Shown here: piece by piece, positions 9,132 to 17,437 of the stretch
Numbering within the stretch: the first letter of the stretch is position 1
Layout of the letters: every line of letters starts with the position of its first letter
Origin: Bradyrhizobium sp. SRS-191
GTDB lineage: Bacteria; Pseudomonadota; Alphaproteobacteria; Rhizobiales; Xanthobacteraceae
Assembly: GCF_024586915.1 (NCBI RefSeq)
Contig: NZ_JANBVS010000008.1
Span: forward strand, 1 to 64,000
Length of the DNA: 64,000 nt
Reading direction: 5' to 3'
Notes under the pieces: model-generated
Seen by the model: only the letters and a program-made list of their open reading frames with translations
Told to the model about the DNA's origin: nothing
Databases searched by the model: none
Position numbers and translations under genes: made by a program

Positions 9132-9152
9132 TTCTAAGTTGGAACCATTCTT
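9132..9152. promoter_or_regulatory. Weak candidate Irr-type iron control element
   Basis: About 130 bases before the iron uptake genes, TTCTAAGTTGGAACCATTCTT (split here as TTCTAA, TTGGAA and ATTCTT half-sites) resembles the rhizobial iron control element built on TTAGAA/TTCTAA half-sites. Matches are imperfect (one mismatch per half-site pair). The location before iron genes is the main support. Confidence 0.2.
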
Positions 9153-9286
9153 CGCGAATGTGTCGCGGCAGTGGCATCGGCGTGAGCGGAGCGCGGCCGA
9201 ACTCCAACGAGCCGTGGCGGCGCGTTGCACGCCGCCGTCCCGCCAAGGTGACGGCACGATTACGCCATGAGCTGCACCTGTGTGGC

Positions 9287-9637
9287 CTAGTAGCCCGCGG
9301 CAGCCATCACGACCACGCCGGCGAGCATGATCCAACCGAAATGACGCGCGCGTGTCGCCCACGCATTGCCGAGCGCCGCCAAGCCGAACACACCGATCGC
9401 GGTGATGACGGTCCAATGCCGCGCCGGTTCGGAAGCCATCCATGGCACTGCGATCAGCAGGACGCCGCAGCCGATCCAGGCCACGGTGCTGGCCTGCCAG
9501 ACGACCCGCAGCAACGTCCGCAGCCGCTCGGGGGTGATCGAGGCGCGCGCGAACACGACGGTCTCACCGAGAACACCGTGGATGAGCGCTACGATGATCG
9601 CGGTCACTCCGGCAGCCTGCAACAGCACGTCACGCAT
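9287..9637 (-). CDS. Small four-helix membrane protein
   Basis: 116 residues from the ATG at 9637, preceded by GGAGG with a 5-base gap; an in-frame ATG at 9649 would add four residues but lies inside the operator. Four hydrophobic segments are visible (AGVTAIIVALIHGVLG, TVAWIGCGVLLIAVPW, TVITAIGVFGLAALG, FGWIMLAGVVVMAAAGY). Function is unknown. It is divergent from the TetR regulator and two identical-type operators lie in the gap, so it is very likely the regulated target. Confidence 0.75.
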   Translation of the reverse strand: MRDVLLQAAGVTAIIVALIHGVLGETVVFARASITPERLRTLLRVVWQASTVAWIGCGVLLIAVPWMASEPARHWTVITAIGVFGLAALGNAWATRARHFGWIMLAGVVVMAAAGY

Positions 9638-9646
9638 GATCGCCTC

Positions 9647-9662
9647 CATACAGTCATGTATG
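9647..9662. promoter_or_regulatory. Operator 1 of the TetR regulator
   Basis: CATACA-GTCA-TGTATG is a perfect 6-bp inverted repeat. Its core ATACA-N4-TGTAT is shared with a second copy 44 bases further on. It covers the upstream ATG of the membrane protein gene, so binding would block its transcription. Confidence 0.65.
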
Positions 9663-9691
9663 GAGCATGGGCCCTGAACTGGCGGCCGTCA

Positions 9692-9705
9692 ATACACTTG
9701 TGTAT
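9692..9705. promoter_or_regulatory. Operator 2 of the TetR regulator
   Basis: ATACAC-TT-GTGTAT is a perfect palindrome with the same ATACA-N4-TGTAT core as operator 1. It lies 22 bases before the regulator's ATG, consistent with autoregulation. Confidence 0.65.
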
Positions 9706-9727
9706 GGTCCGCAGAGGGTGGCACGGC

Positions 9728-10270
9728 ATGAACGATCAACTCTCGCAGCAGGACTGGCTGGACCAGGGGCTCAAGATCCTGGCGAGCAAGGGGTTCACGG
9801 CGCTGAAGGCGGAGCCCATGGCGAAGATCATGGGCGTCTCGCGCGGCAGCTTCTATTGGCATTTTGCCGACGTGGCCGCGTTTCACGCCGAGCTCTTGAA
9901 GCGCTGGCGCGAGATCGCGGCCGAGCAGATCATCACCGGCGTGGAGGCGAGCGCGGGCGACGAGCCCGCCATTGCCGTGCTCCTGCGCCGCACGCTGTCG
10001 GTCCGGCTGACCTTGGAGCGGGCCGTCCGCAGCTGGGCGGCGTCCAGCCCGATGGCTCGCCAGGCCGTCCAGGCGATCGACAGACGCCGGCTCGGCTACA
10101 TCGAGGGCCTGCTCGCGGCGCAGGGCCTGCCGGCCGCGATCGCGCAGGCGCGCGCCCAGGTGCTCTATTGGGCCTTCCTCGGCTACGCGCTATCAGACCG
10201 GCAGCTGCCGCCCGAGCAGCAGCAGGGGGTGATCGACGAACTGATCCGGATCGCCCTGCACGAGCCTTGA
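9728..10270 (+). CDS. TetR-family transcriptional regulator
   Basis: 180 residues from ATG 9728 with GAGGGTGG upstream. The N-terminal helix-turn-helix is clear: [33 protein letters not shown] spans ~residues 14-46 (SRGSFYWHF is the usual TetR recognition-helix end). The C-terminal ligand-binding half resembles no specific ligand class I can name. Two palindromes in the divergent promoter region are its likely operators and the small membrane protein its likely target. Confidence 0.9.
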   Translation: MNDQLSQQDWLDQGLKILASKGFTALKAEPMAKIMGVSRGSFYWHFADVAAFHAELLKRWREIAAEQIITGVEASAGDEPAIAVLLRRTLSVRLTLERAVRSWAASSPMARQAVQAIDRRRLGYIEGLLAAQGLPAAIAQARAQVLYWAFLGYALSDRQLPPEQQQGVIDELIRIALHEP

Positions 10271-10325
10271 GGGACGACAGCGCCATCGCGACTATGCTAG
10301 AGAGCGCCCGCCGGAGACAGATGCC

Positions 10326-10523
10326 ATGAACGCCCCGCTCGAACGCCCCGCCAATTCCGTCGATCCCAAGCTGCTCGAGATTCTGGTCTGCCCGATGACC
10401 AAGGGTCCGCTGGAGTATGACGCCGCCAAGCAGGAGCTGGTCTCGCGCTCGGCGAAGCTCGCTTATCCGATCCGCGACGGCATACCGATCATGCTGCCCG
10501 AGGAAGCGCGGAAGATCGACTGA
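10326..10523 (+). CDS. Trm112/UPF0434 family small protein
   Basis: 65 residues with [19 protein letters not shown] and [21 protein letters not shown], the signature of the YcaR/UPF0434 group related to Trm112. Only one Cys of the zinc ribbon remains, as is common in the proteobacterial group. Trm112 relatives activate methyltransferases, but the bacterial partner is not known. The alpha/beta hydrolase gene follows after 3 bases, so the two are co-transcribed. Confidence 0.85.
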   Translation: MNAPLERPANSVDPKLLEILVCPMTKGPLEYDAAKQELVSRSAKLAYPIRDGIPIMLPEEARKID

Positions 10524-10526
10524 CCG

Positions 10527-11450
10527 ATGCGCGCCGCAACCATCCGCTGCGTGCTGGCCTTGGCCCTCCTCACCTCGGCGGCCGCCGCTGAGGAGAGCGC
10601 CATCCGCGTCGGCGCGCTCGACGCCGTTCTGACAACTCCCTCGGGCGTCGAACGTCCGCCCGTCGCGCTCCTGATCGCCGGGTCCGGGTCGACGGACCGT
10701 GACGGCAACGGGCCGCAGCTGAAGCCTGCGACCTTGAAGAAGCTCGCTGAGCAGCTCGCTGCCCGCGGCATCGCCAGCCTGCGCTATGACAAGCGCGGCG
10801 CGCGCGGCTGGAAGGCGGAGTTCGGCAAGCCTGAGGACTTCCGCTTCAAGGACTATGTCGACGACAGCGCCTCGCTGGTCGACTTCCTGCGCGGCAAGTT
10901 CGCCCGCATCGTGCTGGTCGGACACAGCGAGGGCGGCCTCGTCGCCATCCTCACCGCCCGCCGCACGCCGGTGGACCGGCTCGTCCTGCTCGCAGCGTCA
11001 GCGCGGCGGCAGGGGGACCTGCTCAAGACGCAGCTCGAGAAGAAGCTGCCGGCGGCGAAGATGGAGCCCGTCGCCAAGGCGATCGATGCGATCATGGCCG
11101 GCCAGGTGGTGGACCCGCCCCCGCCGGAGCTGCCGATCGCGCCCAGCATGCAGCCGGGAATCGGCTCCGCCTTCGCGGAGGATCCGATCGATCCGCTGAA
11201 GCAGATCGTGATCCCGATCCTGATCGTCGGCGGCGCCCGCGATTCCCAGGTCGCCCGCCTCGACATGGTCGCGCTCGCCGCCGCCGCGCCGGCCGCCAAG
11301 ACACTGTGGCTGCCGGAGATGAACCACGTCCTGGTCGACGTCGCCAACGAGGACGAGAACCTGTCGACGTACAACGACCCCGATCGCCCGCTCGACCCCG
11401 ACATGGTCGAGGCCGTCGCCGGCTTCATTTCGGCCGCGGGCCCGCGCTAG
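10527..11450 (+). CDS. Secreted alpha/beta-fold hydrolase
   Basis: 307 residues. Residues 1-21 form a signal peptide (CVLALALLTSAAAAEE). The alpha/beta hydrolase fold follows: an oxyanion-type segment LIAGSGSTDRDGN, RYDKRGARG, and the nucleophile elbow GHSEGG (Ser in VLVGHSEGGLVA). An Asp (ARDSQV) and His (MNHVLVD) towards the C-terminus complete a plausible triad. Substrate is unknown, probably an ester or peptide in the periplasm. Confidence 0.82.
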   Translation: MRAATIRCVLALALLTSAAAAEESAIRVGALDAVLTTPSGVERPPVALLIAGSGSTDRDGNGPQLKPATLKKLAEQLAARGIASLRYDKRGARGWKAEFGKPEDFRFKDYVDDSASLVDFLRGKFARIVLVGHSEGGLVAILTARRTPVDRLVLLAASARRQGDLLKTQLEKKLPAAKMEPVAKAIDAIMAGQVVDPPPPELPIAPSMQPGIGSAFAEDPIDPLKQIVIPILIVGGARDSQVARLDMVALAAAAPAAKTLWLPEMNHVLVDVANEDENLSTYNDPDRPLDPDMVEAVAGFISAAGPR

Positions 11451-11571
11451 AGCAGTATACGTTTTGGTTCGATCGAACAGCAGCCGCGGTCTCGTTGACC
11501 TCTCCCCGACGGGGAGCCCTGAACTCGCGGTGAGCGCTTTGACTCAACAAGAAGGCATCACGCGTTAGCTT

Positions 11572-12792
11572 CTAAAGAGCCTCGCCTTTCAGCAGCCGCG
11601 GCATCTCGCCGGTGAGGCCGGCGGCCTGCTTGATGAACAGCTCCTTCAGCGGCGGCGCCCGGTCGACGATCCCGAGTCCGATATCGCGCACCGCGCGCAG
11701 CAGGGTCGATTTGTTGGAGAACAGGAAGTTCAACGAGTTGGTGGCGACGCCCATAGCCATCGTGTCGAAACGGCGCCAGCGCTGGTAGCTTTCGAGCACG
11801 TCGACCTGCCCCGGATCGATCCCCATCCGCGCCGCATCGACCACGACCTCGGCCAGCGCCGCGACGTCCTTCAGGCCCATATTGAGGCCCTGCCCCGCGA
11901 TGGGGTGGATCACATGGGCGGCGTCGCCGACCAGCGCCAGCCGCGGCGCGATGAACGAGCGGGCGACGAAATAGGACAGCGGAAAGGCGCGGGGCTGGTC
12001 CAGCACCTTCAACTCGCCGAGATGCAGGCCGGCGCGCTTCTCCAGCTCGGCATGGAATTCATCGGCGCTGAGCTCGACCAGGCGCTTCGCCTCCCTGCGC
12101 CGCTCGGTCCACACCAGCGAGGAGCGGTTGCCGGTCAGCGGCAGGATCGCGAACGGCCCGGGCGGCAGGAAATGCTCCTCGGCCCGGCCGCCATGGTCGC
12201 GCTCATGGCCGACGGTGACGACGATGCCCGACTGGTCGTAATCCCAGCCATGGGTCTGGATACCCGCGCGCTCGCGCAGCTTGGAGCGCGCGCCGTCGGC
12301 CGCCACCAGCAGGCTGGCCTCAAGCTGGCTGCCGTCGCCCAGCGTTACCGTGACACCGTCGGCGCGGGTCGCAAAGTTGGTCACCGGCGTGGCCTTCAGC
12401 GTGACCCCAGCCGCCTCGGCATGCCGCACCAGCGCATCGATCAGATGCCGGTTCTCGACCATATGCGCGAACGGCTCGCCGGCCTCGACCTGGCCCGCGA
12501 AGGTCAGGAAGGCCGGGCGCGTCGCATCCTCGAGCTTGGAGTCGGTGATGACCATGTCGAGGATCGGCTGCGCCTCCGGCGCCACGTCGGCCCAGACGCC
12601 GATCGCGTCGAACAGCTTGCGGCAGGCCGCGACGATGGCGCTGGCGCGGGGATCGCGGCTCGGCCGGTTGGCGAGCGCGGGATCGGCGACGATCACCGGC
12701 ACCTCCGGCCCGAGCCCCTGCCGGAGCGCGAGCGCCAGCGCGAGGCCGGCAAAGGCGCCGCCACAAATGACAATGCTTCGCTGTGTCGTCAT
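11572..12792 (-). CDS. Ubiquinone biosynthesis FAD-dependent hydroxylase (UbiH/COQ6 family)
   Basis: 406 residues. An N-terminal FAD-binding fold (ICGGAFAGLALALALRQ, ~9-25), the central GVTVTLGDGS and ADGARSKLRE segments and the C-terminal second FAD motif GDAAHVIHPIAGQGLNMGL are those of UbiH/UbiF/COQ6 monooxygenases, which hydroxylate the ubiquinone ring precursor. Which ring position is not readable; in alphaproteobacteria one enzyme (UbiL) can do two steps, and this is a candidate. It is divergent from tesB. Confidence 0.88.
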   Translation of the reverse strand: MTTQRSIVICGGAFAGLALALALRQGLGPEVPVIVADPALANRPSRDPRASAIVAACRKLFDAIGVWADVAPEAQPILDMVITDSKLEDATRPAFLTFAGQVEAGEPFAHMVENRHLIDALVRHAEAAGVTLKATPVTNFATRADGVTVTLGDGSQLEASLLVAADGARSKLRERAGIQTHGWDYDQSGIVVTVGHERDHGGRAEEHFLPPGPFAILPLTGNRSSLVWTERRREAKRLVELSADEFHAELEKRAGLHLGELKVLDQPRAFPLSYFVARSFIAPRLALVGDAAHVIHPIAGQGLNMGLKDVAALAEVVVDAARMGIDPGQVDVLESYQRWRRFDTMAMGVATNSLNFLFSNKSTLLRAVRDIGLGIVDRAPPLKELFIKQAAGLTGEMPRLLKGEAL

Positions 12793-12965
12793 GGCAGTCG
12801 TCCTGGCACTTGGCTCACGGTTGCTCTTGCGGGTGGAGTATAGCTAGGCGAAACAGGGCGGAGAACCAAGGGCTGCCACCCAAGGCCGTCATTTCCGGAT
12901 GCCTGATCCCGCCGTAACGGGGCCGGCACCCGATTGGACCGCAACGCCAGCGAAAGCACCACGCC

Positions 12966-13841
12966 ATGTCCAAGGGATTGATCGACCTGATCTCGATCCT
13001 CGACCTCGAGCCGATCGAGGTGAACCTGTTCCGCGGCAACAGCCCGAAGACGAGCTGGCAGCGCGTATTCGGCGGCCAGGTGATCGGCCAGGCGATGATG
13101 GCGGCGTGCCGCACCGTCGAGGGCCGGCTGCCGCATTCGCTGCATTGCTATTTCATCCTGCCGGGCGATCCGCAGGTGCCGATCATCTACCAAGTCGAAC
13201 GGCTACGCGACGGCAAGAGCTATGCGACGCGCCGCGTCACCGCGATCCAGCACGGCAACGCGATCTTCTCGATCATGGTCTCGTTCCACTCCGACGAGGA
13301 GAGCGCGTTCAACCACCAGGACAGGATGCCGGACGTGCCGCCGCCGGAGAAGCTGACGGCCGAAGAGATCTCCAAGCAGCCGATGTTCCAGGAGGTCTTC
13401 CAGCGGATGCCGGACTTCATCCGCCGCTACTACGAATCCGATCGGCCTATCGAATTGCGTCCGGTCGAGCTCAGCCGTTACTTCGGTGAGAAGATCGAGG
13501 ATGGCCGCATTCACGTCTGGATCAAGACGGCGGCGAAGCTGCCGGACGATCCGGCGCTGCACATGTGCGCGCTCGCCTATGCATCCGACTTCTCGCTGCT
13601 CGACGCGGTGATGGCGCGCTACGGCCGGACCTTGTTCGACAAGCGCATGATGCCGGCCTCGCTCGATCATGCGATGTGGTTTCACCGGCCGTTCCGCGCC
13701 GACGAATGGCTGCTTTATGCGCAGGATTCGCCGAGCGCGCAGGGCGGCCGCGGGCTGACCCGCGGCTCGATCTTCAAGCCCGACGGCACGCTGGTCGCCT
13801 CCGTCGCGCAGGAGGGATCGATCCGCGAGCGCCGGGCTTAG
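12966..13841 (+). CDS. tesB: Acyl-CoA thioesterase II
   Basis: 291 residues, the usual TesB length, with a double hot-dog fold. Family stretches include TSWQRVFGGQVIGQAMMAA and HSLHCYFILPGDPQVPIIY in the first half, and SLDHAMWFHRPFRADEWLLY plus GRGLTRGSIF in the second, where the catalytic Asp/Thr/Gln lie. It hydrolyses medium- and long-chain acyl-CoA. It stands alone and is followed by a strong hairpin. Confidence 0.93.
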   Translation: MSKGLIDLISILDLEPIEVNLFRGNSPKTSWQRVFGGQVIGQAMMAACRTVEGRLPHSLHCYFILPGDPQVPIIYQVERLRDGKSYATRRVTAIQHGNAIFSIMVSFHSDEESAFNHQDRMPDVPPPEKLTAEEISKQPMFQEVFQRMPDFIRRYYESDRPIELRPVELSRYFGEKIEDGRIHVWIKTAAKLPDDPALHMCALAYASDFSLLDAVMARYGRTLFDKRMMPASLDHAMWFHRPFRADEWLLYAQDSPSAQGGRGLTRGSIFKPDGTLVASVAQEGSIRERRA

Positions 13842-13917
13842 ATCATGATGCGTTTCGACGGACACGCATCATGATCTTTTCGGAAAACCGGTCTCCGCTT
13901 TTCCGGATCGTGCTTCT
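13841..13917. repeat. Palindromic repeat and likely terminator after tesB
   Basis: GATCATGATGCGT (13841-13853) pairs perfectly with ACGCATCATGATC (13864-13876) around a 10-base loop and is followed by TTTT, so it can serve as a terminator for tesB. The continuing sequence CGGAAAACCGG...TTTTCCGG forms a second stem. This hairpin-pair sequence looks like a dispersed intergenic palindrome found widely in Bradyrhizobium (from memory, not searched). The first base overlaps the last base of the tesB TAG. Confidence 0.65.
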
Positions 13918-13924
13918 GGCCTGA

Positions 13925-14800
13925 TCACATCGGCTGCGAGCCGCGCGGCACCAGCGCGAACTGCGACACGTACCAGGCGCTGTACCAGCGCAGCAGCCAC
14001 GGGATCGGGATGATGAACATGGAGGCGATCGAGAATGCGAGCGTCCGCCACAGCATCTCCAGACCGGACGCGGTGAACACGAGCTCGCGGCGCGATCCCT
14101 GGACGTTGCGGCAGATCCAGCGCATCCACGCCGTCAGCACCCAGGCCCAGCCGATGATGCTGATGCACGAGACGAGCAGGAACACGTACCAGCCGACATA
14201 AGCGAGCGGGTTGCCCTCGAAGCGCAGCGGCATCGGCTCGCCATTCGAGGTCAGCTTGGCAAAGACCCAGCGCAGCACCATCCAGCCGAGGAAGGCTGGC
14301 GCAATGGTCGAGATCAGGCTGAGGATCACGCTGTCGCTGAATCCGACATAGGTCAGCACGCCCATCGCGATGAAGACGTACCAGATGTCGAGCGGCTGGC
14401 CCGAGAAGCCCAGATTCGGCCGGCCGGGCACCTGCATCCGCTCGATGACGTAGCGGTAGAGATAGACCGCGGTCCACGGCGTCACGACGACCAGGAACTG
14501 GCCGAAGATGTACAGCACGGTCCGGCCGAAAAAGCCCCAGGTGTCGAGCTTGACCGCGAGTGCGCCGGCCGGCGCGGCGGTCCCGGTGTTGAACGCGGGC
14601 GGCGCTCCGGGCGCCAGGCTCGGCACCCCCGACATCAGGCCGGGGATCTGTCCGGCCTTCTCCCAGCCGGCCATGCCGTCGCTCCAGAGCAGCGTCTCGG
14701 CCGTGACGACACCCCTGGCGATCAGGTCGCGCAGCTCGTCTTCGGAGATCGGGCCCTGTTGTTGGCCTTGGGCTGCGTAATACCAGGAACGATTCGACAT
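13925..14800 (-). CDS. GYF_2 (DUF4339) domain membrane protein
   Basis: 291 residues. Residues 1-55 form a GYF_2/DUF4339 domain (WYYAAQGQQQGPISEDELRDLIARGVV, TLLWSDGMAGWEKA), a small fold thought to bind proline-rich peptides. After a Pro/Ala linker come about five hydrophobic segments resembling DUF898-type membrane domains (LDIWYVFIAMGVLTYVGF, PAFLGWMVLRWVF, YVGWYVFLLVSCISIIGWAW, TLAFSIASMFIIPIPWLL). Function unknown. A sigma-54-like TGGCAC lies upstream on its strand but lacks a good -12 element. Confidence 0.8.
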   Translation of the reverse strand: MSNRSWYYAAQGQQQGPISEDELRDLIARGVVTAETLLWSDGMAGWEKAGQIPGLMSGVPSLAPGAPPAFNTGTAAPAGALAVKLDTWGFFGRTVLYIFGQFLVVVTPWTAVYLYRYVIERMQVPGRPNLGFSGQPLDIWYVFIAMGVLTYVGFSDSVILSLISTIAPAFLGWMVLRWVFAKLTSNGEPMPLRFEGNPLAYVGWYVFLLVSCISIIGWAWVLTAWMRWICRNVQGSRRELVFTASGLEMLWRTLAFSIASMFIIPIPWLLRWYSAWYVSQFALVPRGSQPM

Positions 14801-14867
14801 AGGCTATCCTTGAGTGGAGGAGGCAGAAAAACGTCCTCAATCTGTCGTGCGAGGTCTGATTGCGTTC

Positions 14868-14883
14868 AGTGATATCCGTCACT
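14868..14883. promoter_or_regulatory. Inverted repeat upstream of the first glnK
   Basis: AGTGA-TATCCG-TCACT is a 5-bp inverted repeat in the gap between the divergent GYF_2 gene and the first glnK. It may be a regulator site. I could not identify a sigma-54 promoter for this glnK with the correct GG/GC spacing. Confidence 0.25.
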
Positions 14884-14902
14884 CCTTGACGTTTTCGCTT
14901 AA

Positions 14903-15346
<444 letters not shown>

Positions 15347-15431
15347 GCCGCCGAGGCCACGGCTCGTCCGCCGCAATGGCGCGGCGGCACGCGAACTTCT
15401 CAATCTGATCTGACATGCCGGGGGGACTGTC

Positions 15432-16736
15432 ATGGGGACCTTTGCGTCTCGTTGCCTGCGCGCGCCTGTGGTCTTGGCCACGGCCTTCATCTCCATCACG
15501 CCCGCATCGGCCGCGGCGCCATCCACGATCGAGCCGGCTGACACCGCCTGGATGATCGTCGCCACCGCGCTGGTGCTGATGATGACGATCCCGGGGCTGG
15601 CGCTGTTCTACTCCGGCATGGTGCGCAAGAAGAACGTGCTGGCCACGATGGCGCAGAGCCTTGCGGCCGTGATGCTGATCTCGATCCTGTGGGTCGCGTT
15701 CGGCTACTCGCTTGCCTTCGTCGGCGACGGCGCCTGGATCGGCACGCTCGACCGCGCCTTCCTCGCGGGCATGAGCATGGACAGCGTGCATCCCGGCGCC
15801 AAGACGATCCCCGAGTCGTTGTTCATGCTGTACCAGATGACGTTCGCGATCATCACGGTGGCGCTGGTGGCAGGCTCCGTCGCCGACCGCATGCGGTTCT
15901 CGGCCTATCTGGTGTTCGGCGTCGCCTGGTTCATCTTCGTCTATCTCCCCCTGGCGCATTGGATCTGGGGCGGCGGCTTCCTCGCCCAGGCCGGCGTGGT
16001 CGATTTCGCCGGCGGCCTCGTCGTGCATCTGTCGGCCGGCACCGGCGGGCTGGTGGCCGCGCTGGTGATGGGACGCCGCCACGGCTATGGCAGCGAGAAC
16101 CTGTCGCCGTTCGACCTGTCGCTCGCGGTGGTCGGCACCGGCCTGCTGTGGGTCGGCTGGTTCGGCTTCAATGGCGGCTCGGCCCTCGGCGCCAATGCGC
16201 ACGCCGTGATGGCCATTCTCACCACGCATCTCGCCGCCTGCGCCGGCGCCGTCACCTGGGGCGCGCTGGAATGGTCGACCCGGCGCAAACCGTCCGTGCT
16301 CGGCATGATCTCCGGCGCGGTCGCCGGCCTCGGCACCATCACCCCGGCCTCCGGCTACGTCGCCCCCTGGCACGGCCTCGTCATCGGCGCGCTCGCCGGC
16401 CTCATCTGCTACTGGGCCTGCACCTCGCTGAAGCACCGCTTCAACTATGACGATTCGCTCGACGTGTTCGGCGTCCACGGCATCGGCGGCCTCACCGGCA
16501 CCATCATGGCCGGCGTGTTCGCCACGGCGGCGATCGGCGGCACGGCCGGGTTGATCGAGGGCAACCCCAAGCAGCTGCTGTCGCAGCTCTACGGCGTCGC
16601 CGTGACCCTGGTGTGGTCGGGCGGGGTGACCTGGGGCCTTCTGAAGCTGGTCAGCGCCTTCGTGCCGCTGCGGGTGTCCCGCGAGCAGGAACTCGAGGGC
16701 CTCGACATCTCCCAGCACGGCGAGGCGCTGCAGTAA
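15432..16736 (+). CDS. amtB: Ammonium transporter (first copy)
   Basis: 434 residues, with a signal-like first segment and about 11 membrane helices. Amt signatures: DTAWMIVATALVLMMTIPGLALFYSGM near the N-terminus, the twin channel His region (LLWVGWFGFNGGSALGANAHAV; DVFGVHGIGGLTG), and the C-terminal tail ending DISQHGEALQ, which carries the conserved GLD..HGE motif contacted by GlnK. It takes up ammonium and is gated by the PII encoded just upstream. Confidence 0.95.
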   Translation: MGTFASRCLRAPVVLATAFISITPASAAAPSTIEPADTAWMIVATALVLMMTIPGLALFYSGMVRKKNVLATMAQSLAAVMLISILWVAFGYSLAFVGDGAWIGTLDRAFLAGMSMDSVHPGAKTIPESLFMLYQMTFAIITVALVAGSVADRMRFSAYLVFGVAWFIFVYLPLAHWIWGGGFLAQAGVVDFAGGLVVHLSAGTGGLVAALVMGRRHGYGSENLSPFDLSLAVVGTGLLWVGWFGFNGGSALGANAHAVMAILTTHLAACAGAVTWGALEWSTRRKPSVLGMISGAVAGLGTITPASGYVAPWHGLVIGALAGLICYWACTSLKHRFNYDDSLDVFGVHGIGGLTGTIMAGVFATAAIGGTAGLIEGNPKQLLSQLYGVAVTLVWSGGVTWGLLKLVSAFVPLRVSREQELEGLDISQHGEALQ

Positions 16737-16811
16737 TTGACGGCATCTGATCTGTTCTAAGCCGCGGAAATATGCCCGCTCTGTGAGCAGCATTGTGTCT
16801 TGAGCCTGGCC

Positions 16812-16849
16812 TGCGCAGTTTTTGCGCAGTAATGCCCATTTGATGGGCG
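16812..16849 (+). promoter_or_regulatory. Tandem NtrC-type enhancer sites
   Basis: Two 17-base dyads: TGCGCAGTTTTTGCGCA at 16812-16828 and TGCCCATTTGATGGGCG at 16833-16849. Both fit the TGC-N11-GC(A) pattern of NtrC sites (consensus TGCACC-N5-GGTGCA). They start 21 bases apart, two helical turns, and lie 85-120 bases before the -24 element, the usual position of NtrC enhancers. Confidence 0.6.
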
Positions 16850-16932
16850 CGACCGAATAGCGCAGTCCCCCGGCTCCCCCCTGAGGGCCGAAAAGGCCAG
16901 GATTCACGGCTCGTTAGCCCTGACCAGCCGTC

Positions 16933-16948
16933 TGGCACGGCATTTGAT
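16933..16948 (+). promoter_or_regulatory. Sigma-54 promoter of glnK-amtB copy 2
   Basis: TGGCACGGCATTTGAT matches the RpoN consensus TGGCACG-N4-TTGC(A/T), with a perfect -24 box and only C-to-A at the -12 GC. The GG-to-G spacing is exactly right. Transcription would start near 16959, giving a ~100-base leader before glnK. RpoN is encoded in the same window at 53.2-54.9 kb. Confidence 0.8.
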
Positions 16949-17026
16949 TCTATGGCCCCCGGCTGTGCCCGCGTCGTGAAGCTCTCTCCGCGTGGTGAAC
17001 CTCAGTCGACAGGAAGCGCTCGGTAA

Positions 17027-17398
<372 letters not shown>

Positions 17399-17437
17399 TT
17401 TCGCGCTCAAACCAGAACACTTACGGAGTAGAATAAA

